Shown here one piece after another: positions 26,804 to 34,956 of a DNA stretch of 64,000 bases. Position 1 is the stretch's first letter. Each line of letters begins with the position of its first letter. The DNA comes from Microbacterium sp. M28. GTDB taxonomy: Bacteria > Actinomycetota > Actinomycetes > Actinomycetales > Microbacteriaceae. The position numbers and the translations under genes are program-made. Location: assembly GCF_025836995.1 (NCBI RefSeq), contig NZ_CP107546.1:3307691-3371690 (forward strand). Reading direction: 5' to 3'. The notes under the pieces are model-generated. The model was not told the DNA's origin and did not search any database. It saw nothing but the letters and a program-made list of their open reading frames with translations.

Positions 26804-27841
26804 GTGGACACGCCTCGACGCGAGAGGGTCGGCGTACGGGAGGTCGCCCTCGCGGCCGGAGTCTCCCTAGGGACCGTCTCGCATTACCTGAACACACCAG
26901 ACCGGGTGTCGGAGGAGAAACGCGCGCGCATTCAGGCCGCCATCGACGAACTCGGTTTCGTACGCAACAGTGCGGCAGGCCAACTGCGCAACGGCCGCAA
27001 TGCTCTGATCGGCTACCTCGCCCCCGAGATCTCGACGCCGTACTTCGGCGTCGTTTCCGAGGGGGTCGAGCGCCGCGCGTCCGAGATCGGCTACTCGGTG
27101 CTGATCGCGAGCTCGCACGGCGACCTCGATCGGGAGGTCTCGTACCTTGACATGTTCGAACAACAGCGCGTGCAGGGCATCCTGGTCGCCGCACGTCACG
27201 ACATCGAGGAGAAGCTCGCGGATATCCGCGAGCGCGGCATCCCGTCAGTACTGGTGAGCCGCCAGGCACGTACGACGGATCAGCCTTCAGTCACCGTCGA
27301 CGATGTGCGAGGCGGCGAACTGGTCGGCGAGCATCTGCTGCGGACCGGCCGCCGCAGGATCGCGTTCATCGGTGGACCGTTCGCCATCCGCCAGGTCGCC
27401 GAACGGTTCGCGGGACTCCAACAAGCCATGCGCTCCGTCCCCACAAGCTCGATCGAGGTGATCGACAGCCCAAACCGATCGCTTGAGGACGGTGTGCGTA
27501 TCGGGAGGATGCTCGCCGATCGCCCCGCGTCCGAGCGACCGGATGCGGTCTTCGCCGTGAACGACCTGCTCGCCATGGGCGTCATGCAAGCACTCGTCTC
27601 CGAGGGTTCGACTCGTGTGCCGGAGGACCTCGCAGTCGTCGGCTACGACGACGTGCCCTTCGCCGCGGCATCCGTGATTCCCCTCACCTCTGTGCGCGCC
27701 ACGCGCGCGGGTTACGGGGAGGCCGCCTTCGACCTGCTCTTCGAGCAGATGACCGCCGGGCAGCGCCCCACCGCAACCAGCTCCCACCTGGTGTTCCAGC
27801 CGGAACTGTTCGTGAGGGCGTCGAGCGCACCGATCGCCTGA
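26804..27841 (+). CDS. LacI-family transcriptional regulator of the rhamnoside operon
   Basis: The 345-residue repressor has an N-terminal HTH (REVALAAGVSLGTVSHYLN), a hinge helix (NSAAGQLRNGR) and a periplasmic-binding-protein-like effector domain (IGYLAPEISTPYFGVVSEGV; VGYDDVPFAAASVIPLTSV). It most likely binds TGAACC-type palindromes at 18213 and 18267 and is released by an imported sugar or its product. The GTG start follows the dehydrogenase stop by 4 nt, yet a TAGCGT -10 box (26792-26797) ends 6 nt before it. The gene may therefore also have its own leaderless transcript. It is the last gene of the operon, running towards the convergent polymer cluster. Confidence 0.9.
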   Translation: MDTPRRERVGVREVALAAGVSLGTVSHYLNTPDRVSEEKRARIQAAIDELGFVRNSAAGQLRNGRNALIGYLAPEISTPYFGVVSEGVERRASEIGYSVLIASSHGDLDREVSYLDMFEQQRVQGILVAARHDIEEKLADIRERGIPSVLVSRQARTTDQPSVTVDDVRGGELVGEHLLRTGRRRIAFIGGPFAIRQVAERFAGLQQAMRSVPTSSIEVIDSPNRSLEDGVRIGRMLADRPASERPDAVFAVNDLLAMGVMQALVSEGSTRVPEDLAVVGYDDVPFAAASVIPLTSVRATRAGYGEAAFDLLFEQMTAGQRPTATSSHLVFQPELFVRASSAPIA

Positions 27842-27876
27842 CACGATACAGAATGGGCGTGCGCGCCTCTCAGCGC

Positions 27877-29334
27877 TCAGCGGCGGAGCGAGTCGGCGTG
27901 CGGGGACGGCTCGAGGGTGAAATCGGTGCCGGTCTCGGACCAGGTGTCCGTGGCGGCGCGACGGCGCGAGAGGATGCCGCGCACGAGCGGTGCTCCGACA
28001 GCCAGGGCGACCGCACCGGCCAGGCTGCGGTCGGCCGACCCGAGCACGCTCTTGCGATGCCACGCCGCGTGCAGCGCTCCCCCGCGCGGCGGCGGAACCG
28101 GCCGCGGCGCGAGCGTTCCCGCTCGCCGCTGCGCGATCAGCTGCTCGACATGGGTCCACCAGTCCGATTCGGATGCCGGGTGGAAGTAGTTCTCCCACAT
28201 CCACCCGGGATGCGGATGCCGGAACTGCCGGCGCACCACTTCCTCGCCGCTGCCCAGCAGGCCGCTGCCGATGAACACCGTGTTCAGCAGCTGCTTGCTC
28301 ACCCCGAACGTGTCCAGAGCGATGACGGGGACACCAGCCGCGAGCGCCTCGATCGCCGCGGTCGAGCTGACGGTCACGAGTCCGTCGGCGCGTTCGAGGG
28401 CCGCAGCCATCGGCTGGTACGAGAACACGAGGTTGGCTGGTCGCGAGGAGAACAGGTCGGCGTAGGCATCCCGTTCGAGATGCGTCTCGGCCTCGCCTCG
28501 GCGCGACCGCAGCTTCACGACGACACGGCGGCGCGGGTTCGCCTCGGCGGCCCGCACGAGGATGTCCGCGATCGCGGTGCGCTCGTGACGCTCGACCGGC
28601 ACCATGGCCTGTGCGGCGAACACGAGATCGGTGGCCGGCGGCCGCAGGGTGGCCTGCCCTCGCCCCGCTCCCCCCGTGAGCACGGCGGACTCCGACATTC
28701 CCCCCGCTCGTTGAGTGAGCACGGCGGAGCCGACCGAGTCGAAACGCGTCCGCGACTGAGTACCCGCTTCAGCCCGCTCGGCTCGCTCGACGAACGACGC
28801 GGGGGCGACGCGCTCGACGAACGAGGGCCGTTCGGCGGGCGCGGCGTACGGCAGCGTCGCGAGCCCGAGGGGCACGCGCACCCCGATCCGCTCCCCCAGC
28901 TCCGCGAATGCGCGTCGCTCACGATGCGAGTGCAGGACGACCAGGTCGCAGTGCTTGCGGTACTCGAGCGCGCCGCGCTGCGCCGGGATCGACATCCCCG
29001 GCAGCCCGCCGACGACGACCGGCCGCTTCTCGAGTCGGTCGATCTGAGCGCCGATCAGGCGGACGAACGCTCCGCGACCCGCCAGGACCACGGCATCCGG
29101 CTGGTGTCCGGACAGCCACCCGCGGACCTCGTCGAACGAGAGCCGGGTGACCTCGGCATCCGTGAAGGCCGTCCCCGTCAGCGCGGTCCGCTCCTGCTCA
29201 CGGCTGACCGTGAGGGGCGTGTCGACGATCAGCAGATGACGGCGGACGCCGCTGACACCCGTCAGCAGCGACGCCGCCCACTTCACGAACGAGTCCGCGT
29301 CGGCGATCGCGACAACGCGCAGGCGGCCGCTCAT
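27877..29334 (-). CDS. DUF6716-type putative glycosyltransferase of the nonulosonate cluster
   Basis: The 485-residue protein looks like a GT-B glycosyltransferase. It has an N-terminal half with the GGLPGMSIPA loop, and a C-terminal half with VVVKLRSRRGEAETH, the phosphate/donor-site motif VSSTAAIEALAAGVPVIALD (about 325) and the conserved GVSKQLLNTVFIGSGLL. This matches the DUF6716 putative glycosyltransferases found beside NeuA/NeuB genes in Microbacteriaceae; that association is from memory. ATG 29334 overlaps the neuB-like stop (ATGA), so an upstream open stretch is discarded. Residues about 175-222 are an unusual insert made by repeated DNA, described separately. It is the last gene of the cluster and may transfer the nonulosonate residue. 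Confidence 0.7.
   Translation of the reverse strand: MSGRLRVVAIADADSFVKWAASLLTGVSGVRRHLLIVDTPLTVSREQERTALTGTAFTDAEVTRLSFDEVRGWLSGHQPDAVVLAGRGAFVRLIGAQIDRLEKRPVVVGGLPGMSIPAQRGALEYRKHCDLVVLHSHRERRAFAELGERIGVRVPLGLATLPYAAPAERPSFVERVAPASFVERAERAEAGTQSRTRFDSVGSAVLTQRAGGMSESAVLTGGAGRGQATLRPPATDLVFAAQAMVPVERHERTAIADILVRAAEANPRRRVVVKLRSRRGEAETHLERDAYADLFSSRPANLVFSYQPMAAALERADGLVTVSSTAAIEALAAGVPVIALDTFGVSKQLLNTVFIGSGLLGSGEEVVRRQFRHPHPGWMWENYFHPASESDWWTHVEQLIAQRRAGTLAPRPVPPPRGGALHAAWHRKSVLGSADRSLAGAVALAVGAPLVRGILSRRRAATDTWSETGTDFTLEPSPHADSLRR
28676..28824 (-). repeat. In-frame repeat insertion within the DUF6716 gene
   Basis: GTGAGCACGGCGGA occurs at 28676-28689 and 28715-28728 (39 bp apart). CGCTCGACGAACGA occurs at 28784-28797 and 28811-28824 (27 bp apart). 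Both spacings are multiples of three. The neighbouring text (CGCTCGTTGAGTGAGC, then GACCGAGTCGAAACGCG) resembles a repeat common between genes of Microbacteriaceae. Confidence 0.6.
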
Positions 29335-30203
29335 GCCGGTACGCGACGCAGCTTCGCCATCGGGGCGAGCTCGCCGGGGAACACGCGCTTGATGCCGTCG
29401 CCGAGCGCCGTCTCGATCACGCGGATGTCGCGGACGAGGTGATCCAGACCCGTCGGCTCGAGGGATGCCGCGTGGTCGGACCCCCACATCGTCCGGTCGA
29501 GGGTGATGTGACGCTCGACGGCGACCGCGCCGATCGCGACGGCTGCCAGGGAGATCTGCAGGCCGCGTTCATGGCCGGAGTATCCGACGGGGATGCCGGG
29601 GTAGCGGTCGCGCAGCGACGCGATGACCCGCAGGTTCGCCTCTTCGGGCTCCATCGGGTACGTCGAGGTGGCGTGCATGAGGACCACCCGGTCGGTGCCG
29701 AGCACCTCGAGCGCCCGGTCGATCTGCTCGAGCGTCGACATCCCGGTCGAGAGGATCACCGGCCTGCCGGTCGCGCGCAGCGCCTCGAGCAACTCGGTGT
29801 CGGTCAGGCTCGCCGAGGCGACCTTGTGGGCGACGACGTTGAGGTCCTCGAGGAAGTGCACGCTGGGCACATCCCACGGGGAGGCGAACCAGTCGAGACC
29901 GAGCATGGTCGCGTGGTCGCCGATCTCGATGTACTCGTCCCGGCCGAACTCGACGCGCCGGCGGTACTCGAGATAGGTCATGGTGCCCCAGGGCGTCTCC
30001 CTCGGCACGTCGCGCATGTGCTCCGGCGTGGAGATCTCCGGTGTGCGCTTCTGGAACTTCACCGCGTTCGCGCCGCTGCGGGCCGCGACGTCGATCAGGC
30101 GCTTGGCGAGCTCGACATCGCCGTTGTGGTTCAGTCCGATCTCCGCGATCACGTAGACGGGCCTGCCGCCGCCGATCACGTGCGATCCGATGCTTACGGT
30201 CAT
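29331..30203 (-). CDS. NeuB-type nonulosonate (sialic acid/Kdn) synthase, short form
   Basis: The 290-residue TIM-barrel enzyme would condense phosphoenolpyruvate with a hexose or hexosamine (phosphate) to a nine-carbon sugar acid. It has the NeuB signatures IAEIGLNHNGDVELAKRLI, ANAVKFQKR, VILSTGMSTLEQI, HATSTYPMEPEEANL and the metal/PEP motif HITLDRTMWGSDHAASLEP. The usual C-terminal SAF (antifreeze-like) domain is missing: the protein stops about 60 residues early. ATG 30203 follows a GGAGG site. Its stop overlaps the start of the DUF6716 gene. Together with the fused NeuA-phosphatase upstream it supplies the activated sugar. Confidence 0.88.
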   Translation of the reverse strand: MTVSIGSHVIGGGRPVYVIAEIGLNHNGDVELAKRLIDVAARSGANAVKFQKRTPEISTPEHMRDVPRETPWGTMTYLEYRRRVEFGRDEYIEIGDHATMLGLDWFASPWDVPSVHFLEDLNVVAHKVASASLTDTELLEALRATGRPVILSTGMSTLEQIDRALEVLGTDRVVLMHATSTYPMEPEEANLRVIASLRDRYPGIPVGYSGHERGLQISLAAVAIGAVAVERHITLDRTMWGSDHAASLEPTGLDHLVRDIRVIETALGDGIKRVFPGELAPMAKLRRVPA

Positions 30204-30271
30204 GTCGTCCTCCAGTCGTGGGAAACCCCCGTCCTTCCTGGGTACGCCGCGATTGTGAACGTCACGCGACC

Positions 30272-30287
30272 TGCCGGTTACCGGGCA
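30272..30287 (-). other. Small hairpin between the neuA-like and neuB-like genes
   Basis: A near-palindrome (TGCCCGGT/ACCGGCA on the minus strand) lies immediately after the neuA-like stop, in an 87-nt gap that is the only sizeable gap of the cluster. It may attenuate or stabilise the mRNA; no riboswitch fold was recognised. Confidence 0.3.
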
Positions 30288-30290
30288 CGG

Positions 30291-31448
30291 TCAGCGAGGC
30301 AACACCCTCTCGACGAGTTCGCGAACGGCACCCCGTCCGCCGTTGCGTTCCAGCACGACCCGCGCCTGCTCCCGCACGGCGGGGTGCGCGTTGCCGACCG
30401 CCACCGGCCAGCCGACGATCGCCATCGCGGCGAGGTCGTTGACGTCGTTGCCGAGGTACGCGATGTCGCTCAGCGCGACGCCGTTGTCGGCCGCCCAGCC
30501 CGCGAGCGCGGTGGCCTTGTCGTCGATGCCGTGCAGCACCGGCACCTGGAGCTTGTCCGCCCGCGCCCGCACCACCGGGTTGGTCTCGGTGGACAGGATC
30601 AGCATCGGGATGCCGGCCCTGCGCAGCAGCGAGACGCCCATGCCGTCTTCGCGGCTGACGCGCACGTGCTCGCGTCCCTCGCTGTCGACGAGCGCGGTGT
30701 CGTCGGTGTGCACGCCGTCGAAGTCGGTCACGACCGCGCGCACCGGGATCCGCACGTCGACATCCGAAGCCTCCACGAGATCCGCGACCGCGTCGGCCAT
30801 CGCGAGCTGGTGGGCGTCGTCGATCTCGACGGCGGTCTGCTCCGGCACCTCGACGATCCCGATCCGGCCGAAGAAGCGATGCCCCGCGGCCCGGAAGCCC
30901 GCGGCATCGAACGCGTAGAACGCACCGGTCTCGAGGTAGTGCGGCTCCCGGTCCTGTCGCCGTGGCCGATGCGCCGCGTCGTGGTTGATCGCCTCCGCGG
31001 CGCGGTCTTCTCCTCGCCGCCACAGGAACCCGTACGTCTCGTGCGCCGAGAACGCGCTGTCGCAGCGTCCGTCGGCGATGAGCCCGATCGCCTCGTCGAT
31101 GCCGGCGGTGGGGATGAACGGCGACGTGGCCTGCACGAACACGACGATCCCGACCGGGATGCCGGTGCCTTCGAGCTCGTCCATCGCGTGCAGCACCGCG
31201 CTCTCGGAGGAGGCGGTGTCCCCGGAGATCTCCGCCGGTCGCGTGATCACGCGCGCACCGGCGGCGGCCGCCACGGCCGCGATCTCGGCATCGTCGGTCG
31301 ACACGACGACGAGGTCGACTCCGGATGCCGCGGCCGCTGCGCGCACCGCCCGCTCGACCAGCGGCACTCCGCCGACCCGGCGCAGGTTCTTGCGCGGCAC
31401 CTGCTTGGATCCGCCTCTGGCGGGGATGATCGCCACGTTCCGGGTCAT
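30291..31448 (-). CDS. CMP-nonulosonate cytidylyltransferase fused to a KdsC-like HAD phosphatase
   Basis: The 385-residue protein has two enzymes in one chain. Residues 1-225 are a NeuA-type cytidylyltransferase (IIPARGGSKQVPRKNL, STDDAEI, FVQATSPF, ETGAFYAF). Residues 236-385 are a HAD phosphatase of the KdsC/CMAS-tail type, with motif I DFDGVHTDD at 242-250, ILSTETNP and GNDVNDLAAM. The second domain suggests that the synthase makes a 9-phosphate (as for Kdn) that is then dephosphorylated before activation with CTP. The conserved HAD aspartates are present, so the domain may be active. ATG 31448 overlaps the upstream stop (ATGA), so a 7-residue upstream extension is discarded. Confidence 0.87.
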   Translation of the reverse strand: MTRNVAIIPARGGSKQVPRKNLRRVGGVPLVERAVRAAAAASGVDLVVVSTDDAEIAAVAAAAGARVITRPAEISGDTASSESAVLHAMDELEGTGIPVGIVVFVQATSPFIPTAGIDEAIGLIADGRCDSAFSAHETYGFLWRRGEDRAAEAINHDAAHRPRRQDREPHYLETGAFYAFDAAGFRAAGHRFFGRIGIVEVPEQTAVEIDDAHQLAMADAVADLVEASDVDVRIPVRAVVTDFDGVHTDDTALVDSEGREHVRVSREDGMGVSLLRRAGIPMLILSTETNPVVRARADKLQVPVLHGIDDKATALAGWAADNGVALSDIAYLGNDVNDLAAMAIVGWPVAVGNAHPAVREQARVVLERNGGRGAVRELVERVLPR

Positions 31449-32794
31449 CGTCCGGTGACCGCCTTCCATGCTCGCGCGGCACGCCGCCTGGCGCCCGCGA
31501 CGGTCAGTCGCGCCTCTTCGATCCGGCCGACGCCGCCCTGGGAGCGCAACGCCCGCCGCAGCAACTTCTCCCGCGGAGCCCCGGGGAGGTCGAGGTCGAT
31601 GAGCCGCTCGGCGACGAAGTAGCGGTCGCGTTCGGCGGCATCCAGTTCAGTGAGCAACCGTTCGGCGCGCGGGCGCAGGTGGGCCGCGATACGCGGCTGC
31701 ATGGCATAGCCGACGGCGTCGACGAGCAGCTGCAGTCGGGCCGGGTCTCGATAGCCGGAGTCGTCGCGGGTGAGCGCATCGACGATAGTCGCCGGGACGC
31801 GGTTGCTGTTCTCATACGGACTCAGCCGCGCGAGCACGGTGTCCAGCCCGGCCGAGGCGATGGACCGGTCGTACAGCGTGCGCACCGTCGGCAGAGCGGT
31901 CGAGAACCCGGCGACGACGACCGCGGCATCCAGGCGTTCGGCGACGAGTTCCGCCGGCGTCGGTCCGCGGTACTCGGCGAACGTCACACCGTGCCGGCGT
32001 GCGCGCTGCCGCAGGGCCGAGGTCACGGCCGGCGGAGCGGACGGATGGGGCTTGAACACGATCCGCGCCGGGTCCGACGCGACCGCGCGGTCGATCATCT
32101 CCTGCTGCATAGCGATCTCCTCGGCCGGTTCGACCAGGTCGAGGGCCGCGAGGTACTGGCCGAGGACGAGCACCGTGCGCGTCCCGTCGGCCAGCTCGTC
32201 CAGTGCGGGGTCGGCGACGACCGTCTCCGCGAGCGCGTCGCGGAACACCACCGCCGGTACGGGCACGCGTTCGGCACCCACCTCCGTGAAGACCAGGGGC
32301 GCGACGCCGGGAACGACGTCGGCGTAGACGACGCGACCGACGCGTTCGACCACGGTCCGCCCCAGGTCGACGCGGATCGGCGAGTAGGTCATGAGTCCGT
32401 CGCCGATGATCGTGATCCGCGCATCGGGGAACAGTGCCAGCAGCGTCTTCGCCGGCGCGACCTGCGGACTCTGCACGCACAGCTCCAGATCGTCGTCCAG
32501 CCGCCACGCGCTCGTGAGCAGGCGGCGCAGGACCGGCAGGTCGACGGCGTCCGGCTTCCACGACGACGGATGCCGCGGCGACAGCAGTTCATCCAGCGAC
32601 TCCGACCGGGAGAACCGCCCCCGCAGCGACGCCAGGCCCGGTTGGGCGTCGATACCGGTGCTGGTCTCGGGCACGCGGGCGGTATTGACCGGCACGAGCA
32701 CGTTCTCATGGTCGTCGTCGAAGAGCTGCGCGTCGATCGCGGCGGCCGCGGTCGCCAGACCATATGCACTGTGGAGCATGAACAGTCTCGTCAT
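31445..32794 (-). CDS. Polysialyltransferase-family glycosyltransferase
   Basis: The 449-residue protein resembles the bacterial alpha-2,8-polysialyltransferase/GT52-like group. It has IIGDGLMTYSP (GDG at 131-133), the CMP-binding KPHPSAPP (248-251) and GFSTALPTVRTLY (296), the three motifs that hold the CMP-sugar donor. There is no signal peptide or membrane segment, so it would work at the inner face of the membrane on a lipid-linked or wall-polymer acceptor. Start and stop overlap the neighbours by 4 nt each way, so it belongs firmly to the five-gene unit. Whether it makes a polymer or adds single residues cannot be read from sequence. Confidence 0.8.
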   Translation of the reverse strand: MTRLFMLHSAYGLATAAAAIDAQLFDDDHENVLVPVNTARVPETSTGIDAQPGLASLRGRFSRSESLDELLSPRHPSSWKPDAVDLPVLRRLLTSAWRLDDDLELCVQSPQVAPAKTLLALFPDARITIIGDGLMTYSPIRVDLGRTVVERVGRVVYADVVPGVAPLVFTEVGAERVPVPAVVFRDALAETVVADPALDELADGTRTVLVLGQYLAALDLVEPAEEIAMQQEMIDRAVASDPARIVFKPHPSAPPAVTSALRQRARRHGVTFAEYRGPTPAELVAERLDAAVVVAGFSTALPTVRTLYDRSIASAGLDTVLARLSPYENSNRVPATIVDALTRDDSGYRDPARLQLLVDAVGYAMQPRIAAHLRPRAERLLTELDAAERDRYFVAERLIDLDLPGAPREKLLRRALRSQGGVGRIEEARLTVAGARRRAARAWKAVTGR

Positions 32795-33780
32795 GTCGTC
32801 CGCTCCGCCTGTCGCAGGCTGCGTGCGAGCACGCGGCGCCGGGGTCCGTCCAGGTGTCTCAGCGCCGAGGCCGCCTGATCGGCGGGCAGCCGGGTGAGCA
32901 GCTCGCGGATCTCACGGCGCATCTCCCGCCGCAGCGCAGGCGCCATCTGCCGCGAACGGACCAGATGATGGGAGCTGAGGGCCAGCACGGTCCAGACCGC
33001 TTTGGGCAGGAAGCGCTCGGCCTCGGCATCCTGCTCCACCGTGTCGAGCACCGCGGACAGCGCGCGGGTGAAGTGCAGCTGTCGACGATCCCGCACCTGA
33101 GTGAGCGACGTGGGCACCCCCCGCCGGTAGAGCAGGGCAGGGGCGTCGACGACGGCGAACGATCGCGCGTGCAGGTGCAGGCGCCAGATCCACGGGCGGT
33201 CCTCCGCCGTGAACAGGCCGTCGTCGAAGACCGCGAGTCCACGGTCGATGATCCGCCGATGGAATATGCCCGCCCAGGCATACGGGTAGTCGACCATGGT
33301 CGTGTCGTCGGCCGGGAGGATCGCATCGCGCGGGGAGTCCACCGCACCGCGCCACGCGTAGGGCGCCCGGACGAGCGTGCGCTTGACGCCCGTGACGCGG
33401 ACGTGATCGGTGCGGAGGAAGTCGCAGTCGAGCTCCCGAAGACGGTCGGCGAGCACGCGGAGGCGCCCCGGCTGCATCCAGTCGTCGCCGTCGATGAAGC
33501 AGAACGCGTCACCTTCGACGTGGTCCAGTCCCTGATTGCGCGCGGTCGCGAGGCCCACCGGCTTCGCATTCGTGATCACCTCGGCGTGCGGGAATCGTTC
33601 CGCATGGCTGCGCATGATCGCGCCGGTGCCGTCGGAGGATCCGTCGTCGATCGCGACCAGCTTCAGCGCCGCGGGCTCGTCGAACTGACGCGTCAGAGTC
33701 TCGAGCGTGGTGCCGATGTAGGGCGCGGCATCCTTGGCCGGGAGGATGACAGTGACGGACGGCGTGCTCACGGCGGGCAT
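32791..33780 (-). CDS. Family 2 glycosyltransferase
   Basis: The 329-residue GT-A enzyme has the nucleotide-sugar motifs IDDGSSDGT (45-52) and FIDGDDWMQP (DGDD at 97-100), the ATARNQGLDH helix and EDRPWIWRLHLHARS as catalytic-base region. It is the first gene of the nonulosonate unit and probably builds the backbone or linkage sugar of the polymer. The start is ATG 33780, without a clear ribosome site; GTG 33771 would also be possible. The frame is open far upstream but without a start that fits. Its stop overlaps the next start (ATGA). Confidence 0.85.
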   Translation of the reverse strand: MPAVSTPSVTVILPAKDAAPYIGTTLETLTRQFDEPAALKLVAIDDGSSDGTGAIMRSHAERFPHAEVITNAKPVGLATARNQGLDHVEGDAFCFIDGDDWMQPGRLRVLADRLRELDCDFLRTDHVRVTGVKRTLVRAPYAWRGAVDSPRDAILPADDTTMVDYPYAWAGIFHRRIIDRGLAVFDDGLFTAEDRPWIWRLHLHARSFAVVDAPALLYRRGVPTSLTQVRDRRQLHFTRALSAVLDTVEQDAEAERFLPKAVWTVLALSSHHLVRSRQMAPALRREMRREIRELLTRLPADQAASALRHLDGPRRRVLARSLRQAERTT

Positions 33781-33999
33781 GGTGGCACGCGCGTGTTGCC
33801 GGGAGGCGACGGCCGGGTGAACGGACGGTGCCCCAGGCGGCGGCGCCGACCGTGGCGGTCGGCGGTGGTGGCCGGCTTTCGTCACCCGACCAGTTCGGGG
33901 GCCGACACGCCATTCGTCGGACGTTCTCGGCGGAACGGTCCGACATCCGGCGTATCGGCCCCCGCGGCGAGCAGGACCTGCGCCGGGTACCGTGGACGC

Positions 34000-34956
34000 A
34001 TGGAATGGGTGGCGGAACCGACCACGGCGGGCGCATGGCTGCGCGAGCGGCTCGACGACGACCTCGGCGTGGTGCCGCACGGGTTCCCGGCCTACGCCCG
34101 CGTGTTCCACCCGGCTCGGGTGCGATCGCTGCCCGGCCGCGCCGTTCCCGACATGGATGAGTGGGTGCGGCTGTCGGATGCCGAGCAGCAGCGCCTGATG
34201 GCACAGTTCGACGATCGCGAGATCACGTGGGCGGACACGGCATCCGCGTTCGGAACGAGGATGCATCCACTCGCCCAGTGGCAGCGCATCGTCCGGACGC
34301 CGGAAGGCGCCGGGTGGCAGGTGCGCATCGCGCCGGACGGACGCGAGTTCACCTCACCGGACGAGGGCGCCATGGCGCCGTCCCACCTCGCCGCACTGTC
34401 GTCGATCCTGATCGCGCACACCCGCACGCCGGATGCCGGATACGCGGCCGTCTGGGAAGGATGGGGCGACATCGTCGGCGCCCTCAAGTCCGCTTCATCG
34501 CGCGCGTACCTGATCAGCGACGACCCGAATCATCAGGCGATGCTCGACCAGAGCATCCACGACCGGTTCAACAATCCGTTCGCGAAGCCCACCTGGCATT
34601 CCGGCATCCTGTCGGACGAGATCTCGCAGGGAGCACGACTCGAGCTGCCCGGTCGCCGTCACGTGCTGTTCTCCGCCGCGCCTTCGCGGTTCGGCGATCC
34701 GGACTGGATCCTCGACGCGCCGTGGCGCGACCGGGCGGGCGAACCGCGCGGGTTCCCGCCTCGGGCCGAGCACCCCAGCCTCCTGTGGCCGGAGGATCGC
34801 GCCTGGGTGATGGTGAGCGAGATCGACTTCGACTCGACGGTCGTCGCAGGATCCGCGGACCTGATCGCCGCGATCTGCGCGGACGACCGGCTCGAGGCGC
34901 TGCCGATCCCGGACGGAGCTGACCTGTCCTGGACGGGTGACGAGGTCAACGCGTGA
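34000..34956 (+). CDS. Conserved hypothetical protein
   Basis: The 318-residue soluble protein is not recognised. It is rich in Trp and acidic residues (EWVAEPTTAGAWLRERL, TWHSGILSDEISQGARLEL, WPEDRAWVMVSEIDFDSTVV) and has no membrane segment or signal. Its pattern suggests a cytoplasmic alpha/beta protein of the kind often found beside a membrane partner. The start is ATG 34000: a TACCGT -10 box (33988-33993) lies 6 nt upstream and there is no ribosome site, so the message is probably leaderless. Its stop overlaps the GTG of the next gene (GTGA), so the two genes form an operon and likely work together. Confidence 0.7.
   Translation: MEWVAEPTTAGAWLRERLDDDLGVVPHGFPAYARVFHPARVRSLPGRAVPDMDEWVRLSDAEQQRLMAQFDDREITWADTASAFGTRMHPLAQWQRIVRTPEGAGWQVRIAPDGREFTSPDEGAMAPSHLAALSSILIAHTRTPDAGYAAVWEGWGDIVGALKSASSRAYLISDDPNHQAMLDQSIHDRFNNPFAKPTWHSGILSDEISQGARLELPGRRHVLFSAAPSRFGDPDWILDAPWRDRAGEPRGFPPRAEHPSLLWPEDRAWVMVSEIDFDSTVVAGSADLIAAICADDRLEALPIPDGADLSWTGDEVNA

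Noticed and set aside
30204..30290. Riboswitch upstream of the neuB-like gene
   Set aside because: Only a short hairpin is present; the gap is too small and no known aptamer pattern is visible.
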